DNA of 64,000 bases from Halopseudomonas litoralis (GCF_900105005.1 NZ_LT629748.1:3410001-3474000); one strand, 5' to 3'; positions 29,701 through 38,599 are shown, counted from the first letter of the stretch. Program-made: numbers and translations. Notes: generated from the letters alone by a model not told the origin.

Positions 29701-30531
29701 GCCGTTGGCGGCATAATCGGTGCCGCTGCCCCTCTGTTTACCGGCTCGGCGCTCTTTGGGCCGATGGGCGTTATCGCGGTAACCCTGATCATCGGCGGTG
29801 CCATACTCGTCGCACACCTGAGCAATACGTCCTTTGAAGACTGGCTGGCCGGTAGCATCTTCAATCAGGAAGGCGGCTTTAGCGACACACGCAGTGTGCC
29901 AGGACAGCGGGTGCCCGAGACAGATTCCAGCGCAAGCCATCTGAAAGCCTCTGATGAGGCGTTCTACCGGCTGGTAGGCTTGCTAACCGGCGTCACCATC
30001 CAGATAGCAGATAACCCGGACTACGACCCCCGCGTGCTGAATGATGGCTCCCGCTCTGAGACAGTGCTCCGGAAAAGAGCCAATACACTGATCACCGTCC
30101 GCTCCAACGTGAACGGCATGATGTCAGCACTGGATAGTGCAGACAGTATTGTCAGATGTCTGCTGGTACGTAATGAAGTTCATCAGTCAGGCTCTCTCAA
30201 CATTGAGCGTAATATACGGAGGGACCAACCGGATCGCAGTACACCTTTGTTGCAACACATCACCTCTGATGCCTGGGTGCTTTATGTCAATACGCCCGTC
30301 AACCCACCGCAAATCCACGCCTTTCATAAGCCTGACAACTACCATTGGGAAGTACGGGCGCAATTCAGATTTCAGGACCCGCAAAACAACAGAACCTGGA
30401 TCTTTCCAGCACCGGGCCCCAAGGTCGAGCTAACAGGCGCCGCACGCAAAACAGAACCTGATTTCCAACGGATCAATCAACCACTGTGGGCCGATCAGGA
30501 AACCCATGCCGCCAAGGGAGCCGCCGGCTGA
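26734..30531 (+). CDS. Large type VI effector, VasX/colicin-like candidate
   Basis: A 1265-residue protein encoded directly after the DUF4123 adaptor. The N-terminal part (IPVLARSGYIYVFAWGKLW near residue 130) resembles the VasX-type N-terminal region of T6SS toxins. Residues about 650-720 look like a coiled coil (KAAENQAANIRQQRDGSNQ). Strongly hydrophobic stretches lie at about 888-908, 945-972 and 986-1030 (MMAVGGIIGAAAPLF, GVIAVTLIIGGAILVAH), which would suit a pore-forming domain. The last 230 residues are soluble and end AARKTEPDFQRINQPLWADQ. Codon use becomes more AT-rich towards the 3' end, suggesting module exchange. Effector status is inferred from context. Confidence 0.75.
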   Translation: MSGNVCILDSGPACEPDKLIVEIIGKQHPETQRLLICDANGQPLDGVTAAAEEEEISGAGVSSLLKIWDWEEQPGESLHLEIASQSGPPIRLPLLTDLRATPRQVEAQLNQIVPVVPCTALPSITQQDHSGIPVLARSGYIYVFAWGKLWRELEMRFTEQGTRYFDIDVAAFRDEQGFVEGKRTATGAALEDIWLPSQWNGRWAGSLDLMFSEIQLSAARLQHYERHENYLSPRVSMPRLLVTEATWQQHWSDAPSGLAMLEALQKGRDTPSGSAGAARFRMASNVFPVSLCAPQRQRQPGHEWLLDQPARMLCDLTGTYPEQALASTHQATESWRTGVASDPPAEFESEAWRSCYHGCEADALTVWQAQDAQPDALQSVRDRQLYAVLLPDPMYRLRHLHARIGSLQTLLRYCTQLAMEHSHHASALLLQNVAVPSRIGGHRNPLADSIRNKLSEAGKREINIATAAVERANAWKLLESAQLALANTLELKQSQQCMGDHLSQDAFEYAASMLFAVQLMASIASSPAQIDPLAIKGDIHDAVSGFHLHRPGRNPGQQLLTDIVNRESHPLHTMLWPAVRYDELFAEYRKPAEAEPNNGDARFRATALARLEDMDAPDSESDTLDGVTLAALMESGTLQDSFTAHASFKAGMAVLSKINEILSSSIKAAENQAANIRQQRDGSNQRVAADRAALEQATAARVKLHGMTAEHLRQTMPRAFAGALFIDAGNSSGNQRYLFGLEDLPEVDPQAARERLYGKYLDGAGNRLATTNGHSARRSGQPIVPESGVYFAIPRNSDTARILSNLNQAHNQEALAGSTLLASRANAEQLGWASQRATESAQRAQEGRVHRALNSRPFSAAILMMEMWNVQVAMAEAEKVIRERGDIRFIAGYAGVGLDAVIALEVLLRKVAGNQTILGRTANKAFFEISDDFAKKFLGSRIAENIVKAVTVRIAAQIVAGTIFAGLSVSDAIHSAQWSDNAVWGHSMMAVGGIIGAAAPLFTGSALFGPMGVIAVTLIIGGAILVAHLSNTSFEDWLAGSIFNQEGGFSDTRSVPGQRVPETDSSASHLKASDEAFYRLVGLLTGVTIQIADNPDYDPRVLNDGSRSETVLRKRANTLITVRSNVNGMMSALDSADSIVRCLLVRNEVHQSGSLNIERNIRRDQPDRSTPLLQHITSDAWVLYVNTPVNPPQIHAFHKPDNYHWEVRAQFRFQDPQNNRTWIFPAPGPKVELTGAARKTEPDFQRINQPLWADQETHAAKGAAG

Positions 30532-31562
30532 TGACTTTATCCCGCTACGCCACGACAGCCTATTCACCCGCCGCCCTGAAACGCCAGCCTTCAGGAAGAC
30601 CCCGTTCAGGATTGAAGCGCCTAACGGGGCAACGCCTGCCCTGGGGTAATACCCAAGAAGTAGTGCCAGATATCTTTATGACACCGACGCCAGAAAGCCT
30701 GAGGTTGTGGGAGAAGGCTGCGAAAGAAAAGGCGGAGCAACAGGCTAAAGGCACCTATAAGCCAGCTCCTATGGAGCATATAGACTTTCACGATCGGTGT
30801 GATCATGAGCATTATCGACATGCTCCTTGGGCGGCTAGGGCGCAGTTCTGGATATATGTGGCTTCTTTAGGAAAGAGCGGGGTTTTTATTGTCGTCGTGC
30901 TTACAATAATTGTGCAATTAATGCTCAGCGCAACACCCACAGCGAGCGCCCCAAGTGCTTTCAGGGCCGCAACGATTATGTTTCTTTATTTTCTGCTCCC
31001 ATGTCTTTTAGCTTGGGCCCTCGGCTCTCTGGTCATCCACAAATTCCCCCGCCTCTGGGTCAAACCCGGCAAAGGCCCCAAATGGGAACTCAACCGCCGC
31101 ACCGGCATGGTGACCGTATTCAAGTACCGCCACGGTGAAGCAACCGAACACTGCTTCCCGTTCCATGAGTTCGATGCCTATATCAACACCGCCACCGACC
31201 GTCAGGGCCTGCCCATGAACATCCTCAGCCTGGAGCACCGCTACTCGGATATTCACATCCGCTTCGGCGACCTCCAACCACCGGGTCCGACCGTCAGCCA
31301 ACCCTTTGCGCTCTGGGACTTTATTCAGAACTACATGGACATCAGCCATCCGCTGCCCGATGCGCCGCTGTTTGAAGAACACCGCCACAAGGATCCCACC
31401 ACGGTAGAGCACGATAAAGCCACCGGGCGTAACCCCCGCTACTGGATAGACATGAGCGACGAGACCTTTAAACAGATCAAGCACGAGATGTTGGGTCAGG
31501 TCGACAGGATCAACACCCAGACCCGACCGAATCTGATGGCCCAGTTTGTGGAATATCAGTGA
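30531..31562 (+). CDS. Putative immunity protein with two membrane segments
   Basis: A 343-residue protein whose ATG shares one base with the effector stop (TGATG). Two hydrophobic segments lie at about residues 107-132 and 146-170, followed by a large soluble domain (HKFPRLWVKPGKGPKWELNRRTGMVTVFKYRHG). An inner-membrane protein next to a pore-forming T6SS effector is the arrangement of TsiV2-like immunity proteins, so I infer that role. The segment coding the membrane region is noticeably AT-rich. No enzymatic motif is recognised. The longer upstream frame is not used because it lies inside the effector gene. Confidence 0.65.
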   Translation: MTLSRYATTAYSPAALKRQPSGRPRSGLKRLTGQRLPWGNTQEVVPDIFMTPTPESLRLWEKAAKEKAEQQAKGTYKPAPMEHIDFHDRCDHEHYRHAPWAARAQFWIYVASLGKSGVFIVVVLTIIVQLMLSATPTASAPSAFRAATIMFLYFLLPCLLAWALGSLVIHKFPRLWVKPGKGPKWELNRRTGMVTVFKYRHGEATEHCFPFHEFDAYINTATDRQGLPMNILSLEHRYSDIHIRFGDLQPPGPTVSQPFALWDFIQNYMDISHPLPDAPLFEEHRHKDPTTVEHDKATGRNPRYWIDMSDETFKQIKHEMLGQVDRINTQTRPNLMAQFVEYQ

Positions 31563-31895
31563 ATGAATGACCCTACTCGCGCGGATGCAATACTTTGGAC
31601 AACTTCTGATGAGACGCAATGCAGTCTACATGAACAGAAAAACAACCGAACCCGGCTCTTTCCAGTACCGGACCCCAAGGTCGAGCTAACAGACGCCGCA
31701 CGCAAAACAGAACCTGATTTCAAACGCACCAACCGTCTACTGTGGGCCGACCAGGAAACCCCTGCTGGCGACACCGGGACGTTTCTGCACTTCTCAGGCT
31801 TAAAAGGAGCTGCCGCACCAAGCGTTCAGATCGCTTCCAACTTCGCATACGCCACCATCAACCACTTGCTGCCTTCATCATCGAAGTTCACCTGA
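31563..31895 (+). pseudogene. Orphan C-terminal remnant of a related type VI effector
   Basis: A 110-codon frame starting one base after the immunity stop. Its middle part (NNRTRLFPVPDPKVELTD, then AARKTEPDFKRTNRLLWADQET) is a diverged copy of the last ~45 residues of the large effector; the DNA at about 31637-31770 matches 30385-30515 at roughly 85% by eye. The first 25 codons and the last 40 match nothing, and the end runs antisense into uvrD. It is best read as debris of an earlier effector variant, like orphan tips behind Rhs genes. Confidence 0.7.
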
Positions 31896-34006
31896 ATCCG
31901 CGCTTGGGCGCCGTTGCCTTCGTAGTTCAGCACCACGCCCTCGCCGAACAACGAGTGCATGACCCGCTGGCCCAGGGCAAAGCCGGTGCTTTCGGTAGCT
32001 TCCTGGGTGAACATGCTGCCCTTGCCCTTGGCGGGGCCGAAGGGGCGACTGACCTGGTTACCCAGGCGCACCTCACGAATGAGTTCGGCGGGAATTTCCC
32101 GGACGAAGCGCGAGACCTTGTTGAAGGTTTCGCTGCCGTACAGGCGGCGGGTTTCGGCCCAGGTGATGATCAGCTGCTGCATGGCACGGGTGATGCCGAC
32201 GTAAGCCAGGCGACGCTCTTCTTCCAGGCGACCGGGCTCTTCCAGGCTCATCTTGTGCGGGAACAGGCCCTCTTCCACGCCGGCCAGGAATACCAAGGGG
32301 AATTCCAGCCCCTTGGCGCTGTGCAAGGTCATCAGCTGGACGCTGTCTTCAAATCGATCAGCCTGGGTTTCACCGGCTTCCAGCGAGGCGTGGGCGAGGA
32401 AGGCCAATAAGGTATCGCCCTCCTCGTCCTCGTCGGCCATCTCATTTTCGAAGGCGCGGGCGGCGGAGACCAACTCTTCCAGGTTTTCCACGCGGGCCTG
32501 GGCTTTCTCGCCCTTTTCCTTCTCATGGAAGGCCAGCAGGCCGCTGTGCTCGATGGTCTGCTGGGCCATGCTGTACAACGGCACACCCTCCACTCGCTCA
32601 GTCAGTTGTTCGATCAACTGCATGAAGGTCTGCACTGCATTGGCAGCGCGGCCCGGCAGGCCCTTGTTATCGAGCAGATCGCAGCCGGCCTGCCATAGCG
32701 ACACATCCTGCTGGCGGGCATGCTGGCGCAGCACTTCCACGGTCTTGTCGCCGATGCCCCGGGTGGGGATGTTGATGATGCGCTCGAGCGCGCCGTCATC
32801 GCCGCGGTTGGCGATCAACCGCATATAGGCCATGGCGTTCTTGATTTCGGCACGTTCGAAGAAGCGCTGACCACCATAGATGCGATAGGGAATCGCCGCG
32901 CGCAGCAGAGCCTCTTCCAACACCCGTGATTGGGCGTTGGAGCGGTACAGAATGGCGATTTCGCTGCGCGCCATGCCCTCACTTACCGCCTCGCTGATGC
33001 GATCAACGATGAAGCGCGCTTCATCCTGCTCGTTGAAACCAGCGTATAGCGAAACCGGCTCGCCATCCTTGTCATCGGTCCACAGCTCCTTACCCATGCG
33101 CCCCGCGTTGTTGGTGATCAGCGCGTTGGCGGCCTTGAGGATGGTCGCGGTGGAACGGTAATTCTGCTCCAGGCGGATCAGCTCGGCGGCCGGGTAATCC
33201 TGCTGGAACTGCTGGATGTTCTCGATGCGCGCGCCGCGCCAGCCGTAGATCGACTGGTCGTCATCACCGACCACCATCAGGCTGGGATTGTTGCCGGCAA
33301 TCAGCCGCAACCAGGCGTATTGCACCGCATTGGTATCCTGGAACTCGTCGACCAGCATGTGCTTGAACCGCGCCTGGTACTGCTCGCGCAGGGGCTGGTT
33401 GTCACGCCACAATTCCAGGGAGCGCAGCAGCAGTTCGGCGAAATCAACCACGCCGGCGCGGGCACAGGCTTGTTCGTAGGCCGTATAGATTCGCAACATG
33501 GTGGTCAGAAACAGATCACCAGCGGCCTGAATGTGCTGCGGGCGCAGGCCTTCGTCCTTCTGGCCATTGATCCACCATTGCGCCTGACGTGGCGCCCACT
33601 GGTTTTCGTCCAGCCCCAGTTCGCGGACCACCCGTTTGACCAGCCGCAGCTGATCATCGCTGTCGAGGATCTGGAACTGTTCGGCCAATCCAGCTTCGCG
33701 CCAGTGCGCGCGCAGCAGCCGGTGCGCCAGACCATGGAAGGTGCCGACCCACATACCTTGTGGCGAGATGCCCAGCAGCTGCTCGATGCGCTGACGCATC
33801 TCGGCAGCGGCCTTGTTGGTAAAGGTGACGGACAGAATGCTCCAGGGCGAGGCTTTTTCCACCTCTACCAGCCAGGCGATGCGATGCACCAGCACCCGGG
33901 TCTTGCCGGAGCCGGCACCCGCCAGCACCAGCTGCTGACCGGTGGATGCAGTGACGGCCTGGCGCTGGGCGTCGTTGAGCGAATTGATCAAGTGAGAGAT
34001 ATCCAT
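31826..34006 (-). CDS. uvrD: DNA helicase II UvrD
   Basis: Superfamily 1 3'-5' helicase for nucleotide excision and mismatch repair. 726 residues, the normal length. Motif I is AGAGSGKT at 29-36, motif Ia SVTFTNKAAAEM, motif II VDEFQDTN, motif III VGDDDQSIYGWRG, motif IV LEQNYRST, motif V TLHSAKGLEF and motif VI YVGITRAMQQL. The C-terminal Tudor-like end (VMHSLFGEGVVLNYEGNGA) is intact. It runs towards the T6SS cluster and its 3' end overlaps the orphan remnant frame by about 70 bases. Confidence 0.95.
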   Translation of the reverse strand: MDISHLINSLNDAQRQAVTASTGQQLVLAGAGSGKTRVLVHRIAWLVEVEKASPWSILSVTFTNKAAAEMRQRIEQLLGISPQGMWVGTFHGLAHRLLRAHWREAGLAEQFQILDSDDQLRLVKRVVRELGLDENQWAPRQAQWWINGQKDEGLRPQHIQAAGDLFLTTMLRIYTAYEQACARAGVVDFAELLLRSLELWRDNQPLREQYQARFKHMLVDEFQDTNAVQYAWLRLIAGNNPSLMVVGDDDQSIYGWRGARIENIQQFQQDYPAAELIRLEQNYRSTATILKAANALITNNAGRMGKELWTDDKDGEPVSLYAGFNEQDEARFIVDRISEAVSEGMARSEIAILYRSNAQSRVLEEALLRAAIPYRIYGGQRFFERAEIKNAMAYMRLIANRGDDGALERIINIPTRGIGDKTVEVLRQHARQQDVSLWQAGCDLLDNKGLPGRAANAVQTFMQLIEQLTERVEGVPLYSMAQQTIEHSGLLAFHEKEKGEKAQARVENLEELVSAARAFENEMADEDEEGDTLLAFLAHASLEAGETQADRFEDSVQLMTLHSAKGLEFPLVFLAGVEEGLFPHKMSLEEPGRLEEERRLAYVGITRAMQQLIITWAETRRLYGSETFNKVSRFVREIPAELIREVRLGNQVSRPFGPAKGKGSMFTQEATESTGFALGQRVMHSLFGEGVVLNYEGNGAQARIQVNFDDEGSKWLMVAYAKLEAI

Positions 34007-34194
34007 CGCGGCATTCTACCGCGCCGGCGCCAGCGCCGGAAGGAAGACTGCCGGCGAAGCGGGTCAACCATCCGATTTGTATCAGCCGGGACTGTGCCGG
34101 ATCGGCGCGCTGGTGTATGGTTTGCCGATGGATTGCAGTCACATGGAAGCGTCATGACAGTAGACTCGAGCCGGCGCACAGGGTGTGCGCCCGC

Positions 34195-37020
34195 ATGACC
34201 AACAGTGAAAAGAGTATCGATGCCGCGACTATCCGGCAGCGGCTACACCAGCTCGATCTCCTCTTCGAGTATTCCCGGCTGCCGCAATGGCTGGTCATGC
34301 TGGCTGCCTGCGTGGTCACTGTCCTGGTCTGGGAGCATGCGTCGCAGACGCTGGCATTGAGCTGGCTGGTGCTGGTCTGCCTGCTGACCCTGCTGCGTAT
34401 TCGTCTGGCCCGCTGTTACCAGCGCAGCCCACCCGAGCAGCGCTTGCGTCCGCGCTGGCCTGCGTTGTTCTACATCGGTAATGTCGTGTCCGGGCTGGCC
34501 ATGGGTCTGGTGCATGTATTGCTGGTGCCGGTGGACACTTTCAACCTGCAGGCTGGCGCCTATGCTGTTACCACGGGTGTGATTCTCTGTGTCAGCATCA
34601 TCTATGCACACCGCTTCAGCGCATTTCTGACCTTCGCCTTGCCCAGTTGGCTGCCGCCCACGCTGTTTCTACTGGCCCAGGACGACCCTTCCAGCCCGTA
34701 TTGGGGTTTGATGGGTATCACATTGTTTTCCTGCATGTTGCTGGCAGCGGCCTTTATCAACCGCTCTGCCAGCCATACCCTGCAAAGCAATATTCGCAAC
34801 GAAGCTCTGCTCTACCGGCTGGATGAGGCACGCCAACAGGCCGAATCATTGAATATCCAGTTGACCCGTGAGATCCAGCACCGCCGCCAGGCCGAACAGC
34901 AGTTGCGCGAGAGTCACGAGGCGCTGGAGCATCGTGTCGTCCAGCGCACCACCGAACTGCAGCAGACCCAGGCGCGTCTGAGCATGGCACTGGAAGCCAG
35001 CGCACTGGGATTATGGGACTGGGATCTGCGCTCCGATGAGGTACACCATTCCCACCTCAAGGAAATCTTCGGACTGACCGACACTCGCCTGACCATGCAC
35101 GGCAGCCTAAAGCCACGCGTGCACCCGGAAGATGTCGCGCGCGTGCGTGACGCCATGATCAGCCACTTCAAGCACGCCACGCCATACTGCGTGGAGTACC
35201 GGGTGAAGCATCAGGACGGACATTGGGTGTGGGTCGAGGATAACGGCCGCGCGGTCGAGCGGGACGGCGCTAGACGTACCTTGCGCATGATCGGCACCCG
35301 CCGCGACATCACTACGCGGCGCCACCGGCATGAACAGGAGCGGTTGGCCGCAACGGTGTTCGAGGCCACCTCCGATGGCATCTTCATTCTGGACCCAGAG
35401 CGTCGGATATTGGCGGTGAACCAGGCCTTCAGTGTCATTACCGGCTACCCTGCCCGCGACGTGGTAGGTGAAGTGATGCCTTCTACCAGCAACGACCCGG
35501 ACACCCTTGCCGCCTACTCGCGCATGCGTACAGCGCTGCTCAGTCATGATCGCTGGGAAGGTGAAATACAGGAACAGCGGCGCAGCGGCGAGCGTTACCC
35601 GCAGTGGCTGCAGCTGACAGTGGTACGCAACCAGGTCGGCGAAATTACCCACTATGTGGGTTTCTTCGCTGATCGCACTATCAGCCGGCAGACCGAGGAA
35701 CAGCTGCGTTACCTGACCGATCACGACCCGCTGACGCATCTGGCCAACCGCAGTCTGTTTACCCGCAAGCTGGGCGAGGCTATCGGTCAAACACGCGCTC
35801 AGGGCAATAGCCTGGCGCTGCTGCATATTGATCTGGATCGTTTCAAGAATATCAATGACACGCTGGGCCATGTGCAGGCCGACGCCCTGCTGCGCGAGAT
35901 GGCCGACCGGCTGAATACCCTGCTGCCGAATGCCTTCATTCTGGCGCGACTGGGCGCCGATGAGTTCGTGGTCGTCAAGCAGAACATGCCAATGCCGGCG
36001 CTGGCCGAGCTGGCCAGCCGGCTGCTGCAGACATTCGGTGAACCGGTCCGGATTGGCGACACGGAACTGATTGTTTCCGCGTCCATCGGCATCAGCCAAT
36101 TTCCCGCGGAGGCGCGTAGCAGCCTGCAGCTGATCAATCAGGCTAGTCAAGCCATGCAACATGCCAAGCATCTGGGTGGCAGCTGTTTCCAGTTCTATTC
36201 CGCCGAGTTGCCAGCGCGTAATACCGATCGCCTGCGCCTGGAAAATGAGCTGCGCAAGGCGATTGCCGAAGGACAGCTGCAGATCCACTATCAGCCCAAA
36301 CTGCACTTGGCATCGGGCACCATCGGTAGCGCCGAGGCGCTGGTTCGTTGGCAGCACCCGACCCGCGGCATGCTGCTGCCGGGAGAATTCATCACCATCG
36401 CCGAGGAAACCGGACTGATTCTGACCCTGGGCGAACAGGTTCTGCGGCTGGCCTGTGTGCAGGCCAGCCAATGGTTGCATAAGGGGCCAATGGCCGTGCG
36501 GGTGGCGGTGAACATGTCGGTACAGCAGCTGCGCCAACCGCAGCTGGCCACCCAGGTTGAAGACGTTCTGCGCACTACCGGGTTGCCAGCCAGCCTGCTG
36601 GAACTGGAGCTCACCGAGAGCATGCTGCTGGAGCACAGCGATACCGTGGAAGCTAATATCGCTGCGTTGCAAAAACTGGGGGTGGAGCTGTCCGTGGACG
36701 ACTTCGGTACCGGCTATTCTTCGCTGGCCTACCTCAAGCGCTTTCCGATCCACAGCCTGAAAATCGACCGCACCTTTATCAACGAACTGGATGAGCAACC
36801 CCGCGATGCCGCTATCGTGCGCGCCATCATTGCCATGGCCCACAGCATGAATCTGCGCGTGGTGGCCGAAGGAGTGGAGCAGCAAAGCCAGCTGAGCTTT
36901 CTGCGCAACCAGGGCTGTGACGAAGTGCAGGGTTTCCTGATCAGCAAGCCGGTTTCTGCTTCGGCATTTACCCGGCTGTTGGAGTCACGGCTTTACAGCA
37001 GCGCCACAGAGGCGCCCTAG
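34195..37020 (+). CDS. Membrane PAS-GGDEF-EAL protein, probable c-di-GMP phosphodiesterase
   Basis: A 941-residue signalling protein: five or so N-terminal membrane helices (about 30-200), a coiled coil, two PAS domains (about 265-385 and 395-500), a GGDEF domain and a C-terminal EAL domain. The cyclase site reads GADEF (587-591), so the second glycine is lost and cyclase activity is doubtful. The phosphodiesterase site is complete: EAL at 714-716, N in AVNMSVQ, E in LELTESM, DDFGTGYSS, LKIDRTF and AEGVE. I infer a c-di-GMP degrading enzyme with a regulatory GGDEF. Start chosen at ATG 34195; longer frame lacks support. Convergent with zwf. Confidence 0.85.
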   Translation: MTNSEKSIDAATIRQRLHQLDLLFEYSRLPQWLVMLAACVVTVLVWEHASQTLALSWLVLVCLLTLLRIRLARCYQRSPPEQRLRPRWPALFYIGNVVSGLAMGLVHVLLVPVDTFNLQAGAYAVTTGVILCVSIIYAHRFSAFLTFALPSWLPPTLFLLAQDDPSSPYWGLMGITLFSCMLLAAAFINRSASHTLQSNIRNEALLYRLDEARQQAESLNIQLTREIQHRRQAEQQLRESHEALEHRVVQRTTELQQTQARLSMALEASALGLWDWDLRSDEVHHSHLKEIFGLTDTRLTMHGSLKPRVHPEDVARVRDAMISHFKHATPYCVEYRVKHQDGHWVWVEDNGRAVERDGARRTLRMIGTRRDITTRRHRHEQERLAATVFEATSDGIFILDPERRILAVNQAFSVITGYPARDVVGEVMPSTSNDPDTLAAYSRMRTALLSHDRWEGEIQEQRRSGERYPQWLQLTVVRNQVGEITHYVGFFADRTISRQTEEQLRYLTDHDPLTHLANRSLFTRKLGEAIGQTRAQGNSLALLHIDLDRFKNINDTLGHVQADALLREMADRLNTLLPNAFILARLGADEFVVVKQNMPMPALAELASRLLQTFGEPVRIGDTELIVSASIGISQFPAEARSSLQLINQASQAMQHAKHLGGSCFQFYSAELPARNTDRLRLENELRKAIAEGQLQIHYQPKLHLASGTIGSAEALVRWQHPTRGMLLPGEFITIAEETGLILTLGEQVLRLACVQASQWLHKGPMAVRVAVNMSVQQLRQPQLATQVEDVLRTTGLPASLLELELTESMLLEHSDTVEANIAALQKLGVELSVDDFGTGYSSLAYLKRFPIHSLKIDRTFINELDEQPRDAAIVRAIIAMAHSMNLRVVAEGVEQQSQLSFLRNQGCDEVQGFLISKPVSASAFTRLLESRLYSSATEAP

Positions 37021-37038
37021 GCTCTGTACGAAAAGTGC

Positions 37039-38505
37039 CTAGCGCTCATCAAACCAGACATGCCCATTGCGCTCCAACAGACTGTCTGCCGCTTCCGGGC
37101 CCCAGCCGCCGGCAGCATAGCGTTTCGGCGAGCGGTAGACCTCGCGCCAGCCACGAATGATCGGATCGACCCAGCGCCAGGCGGCTTCGATTTCATCGCG
37201 GCGCATGAACAGCGTGGCGTCGCCCTGAATCACATCCAGCAGTAACCGCTCATAAGCGTCCCAGCGGCGACGCTTGAAGGCTTCGTCAAAATGCAGATCC
37301 AGATCCACTTCCTGCAGCGCCATGCCGCGCCCCGGTGACTTGGCCATCAACGACAGGCTGATGCTCTCATCAGGTTGCAGACGAATCACCAGGCGGTTGC
37401 CGACCGGCGTGTCATTACCCGGGAACAGACGATGCGGGACGGATTTGAACTGGACGATGATTTCCGACTTGCGCTGGGCCAGGGATTTGCCGGTACGCAG
37501 ATAGAAAGGCACACCGGCCCATCGCCAGTTGTCGATTTCAGCCTTGAGCGCGACGTAGGTTTCGGTATTGCTGTCGTGGTCGACACTTTTCTCGAAGTAA
37601 TAGGCCGGCAGCGCTTCCCCGGCTCGCTTGCCCTTGGAATATTGCCCGCGTACGGTCTGGTCCTGCACATCCATGCCGGTGATCGGCCGCAGCGCTTCAA
37701 GGATCTTGAGCTTTTCGTTACGTACGGCTTCGGGCTCGAAATGCACCGGGGCTTCCATGGCCACCAGACACAGCAGCTGCAGCAGATGATTCTGCAGCAT
37801 GTCGCGCATGGCGCCGGCGTGATCATAATAGGCACCGCGGTTTTCCACCCCGACCGTTTCCAGCACGCTGATCTGTACATGGTCGATATGGCCATTGCGC
37901 CACAGCGGCTCGAACAGCGCATTACCAAAGCGCAGCGCCAACAGATTCTGTACCGCCTCCTTGCCGAGAAAGTGATCGATGCGGAATACCCGAGACTCGT
38001 CGAATACCCGACCGATCCGGTCATTGATATCGTTGGCAGTTTTCAGGCTGTCGCCCAAGGGTTTTTCCAGCACGATACGCGCTTCGTCATTCACCAGCCC
38101 GGCCGACTCCAGATGCAGTGCCGTCGGGGCAAACAGATCGGGCAGTGTAGCCAGATAGAACACCCGCACCCGGCCGGGCCGGTCACCCAGGTGCCGGGCC
38201 AGGCGGGCAAATTCCACACGCTGGCTGATATCCAACGTCATGTAATCAAGGCGGTCGGCAAAACCGGACCACGCCTGCTCGTTAAAGTCGGCCTTGGCCA
38301 CATGCTGGCTGACATGCCGATGCACCAGCTTGCGATAGCTGTCGCCATCATGCCGGGCACGGGCGAGCGATAGAATGCGAGTATCCGGGTGCAGATGGCG
38401 ATCGCGGTGCAGATAGAACAGGGCTGGCAGCAACTTGCGCATGGCCAGGTCCCCGGTACCGCCGAATACCACGATATCGCAGGCTTTACCGTATCGTGCT
38501 GACAC
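37039..38505 (-). CDS. zwf: Glucose-6-phosphate 1-dehydrogenase
   Basis: Oxidises glucose-6-phosphate to 6-phosphogluconolactone with NADP+ or NAD+, first step of the Entner-Doudoroff and pentose phosphate routes. 488 residues with the nucleotide-binding FGGTGDLAMRKLLPAL near the N-terminus and the substrate motif RIDHFLGKEAVQN. The start is a GTG at 38505, preceded by GAGGAG at an 8-base spacing. It is divergent from hexR, with a HexR-like palindrome between. Unlike in many pseudomonads, pgl and eda do not follow it; the next gene is an EAL protein on the other strand. Confidence 0.95.
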   Translation of the reverse strand: MSARYGKACDIVVFGGTGDLAMRKLLPALFYLHRDRHLHPDTRILSLARARHDGDSYRKLVHRHVSQHVAKADFNEQAWSGFADRLDYMTLDISQRVEFARLARHLGDRPGRVRVFYLATLPDLFAPTALHLESAGLVNDEARIVLEKPLGDSLKTANDINDRIGRVFDESRVFRIDHFLGKEAVQNLLALRFGNALFEPLWRNGHIDHVQISVLETVGVENRGAYYDHAGAMRDMLQNHLLQLLCLVAMEAPVHFEPEAVRNEKLKILEALRPITGMDVQDQTVRGQYSKGKRAGEALPAYYFEKSVDHDSNTETYVALKAEIDNWRWAGVPFYLRTGKSLAQRKSEIIVQFKSVPHRLFPGNDTPVGNRLVIRLQPDESISLSLMAKSPGRGMALQEVDLDLHFDEAFKRRRWDAYERLLLDVIQGDATLFMRRDEIEAAWRWVDPIIRGWREVYRSPKRYAAGGWGPEAADSLLERNGHVWFDER

Positions 38506-38540
38506 TTATTATTCTCCTCGGAAAAGCGGCCGGGAGGATT

Positions 38541-38557
38541 TTGTAGTATAACTACAA
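38541..38557. promoter_or_regulatory. HexR-type operator between zwf and hexR
   Basis: TTGTAGTATAACTACAA is a perfect 17-bp palindrome (odd centre). Its core TGTAGTATAACTACA fits the known HexR box pattern TGTAAT-N3-ATTACA and carries TTGT...ACAA ends. It lies 36 bases before zwf and 43 before hexR, and contains TATACT on the zwf strand, a possible -10, so binding would block zwf and autoregulate hexR. The effector by family would be 2-keto-3-deoxy-6-phosphogluconate. Confidence 0.75.
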
Positions 38558-38599
38558 GAATTCGCCTCCCCCGATACCGCAGATTAGCATGAAGCCCAC

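Noticed and set aside
35107..36885. 592-codon antisense frame in the EAL gene
   Set aside because: Codon-bias shadow; product is His/Gln-rich nonsense and the sense strand is a complete EAL protein.
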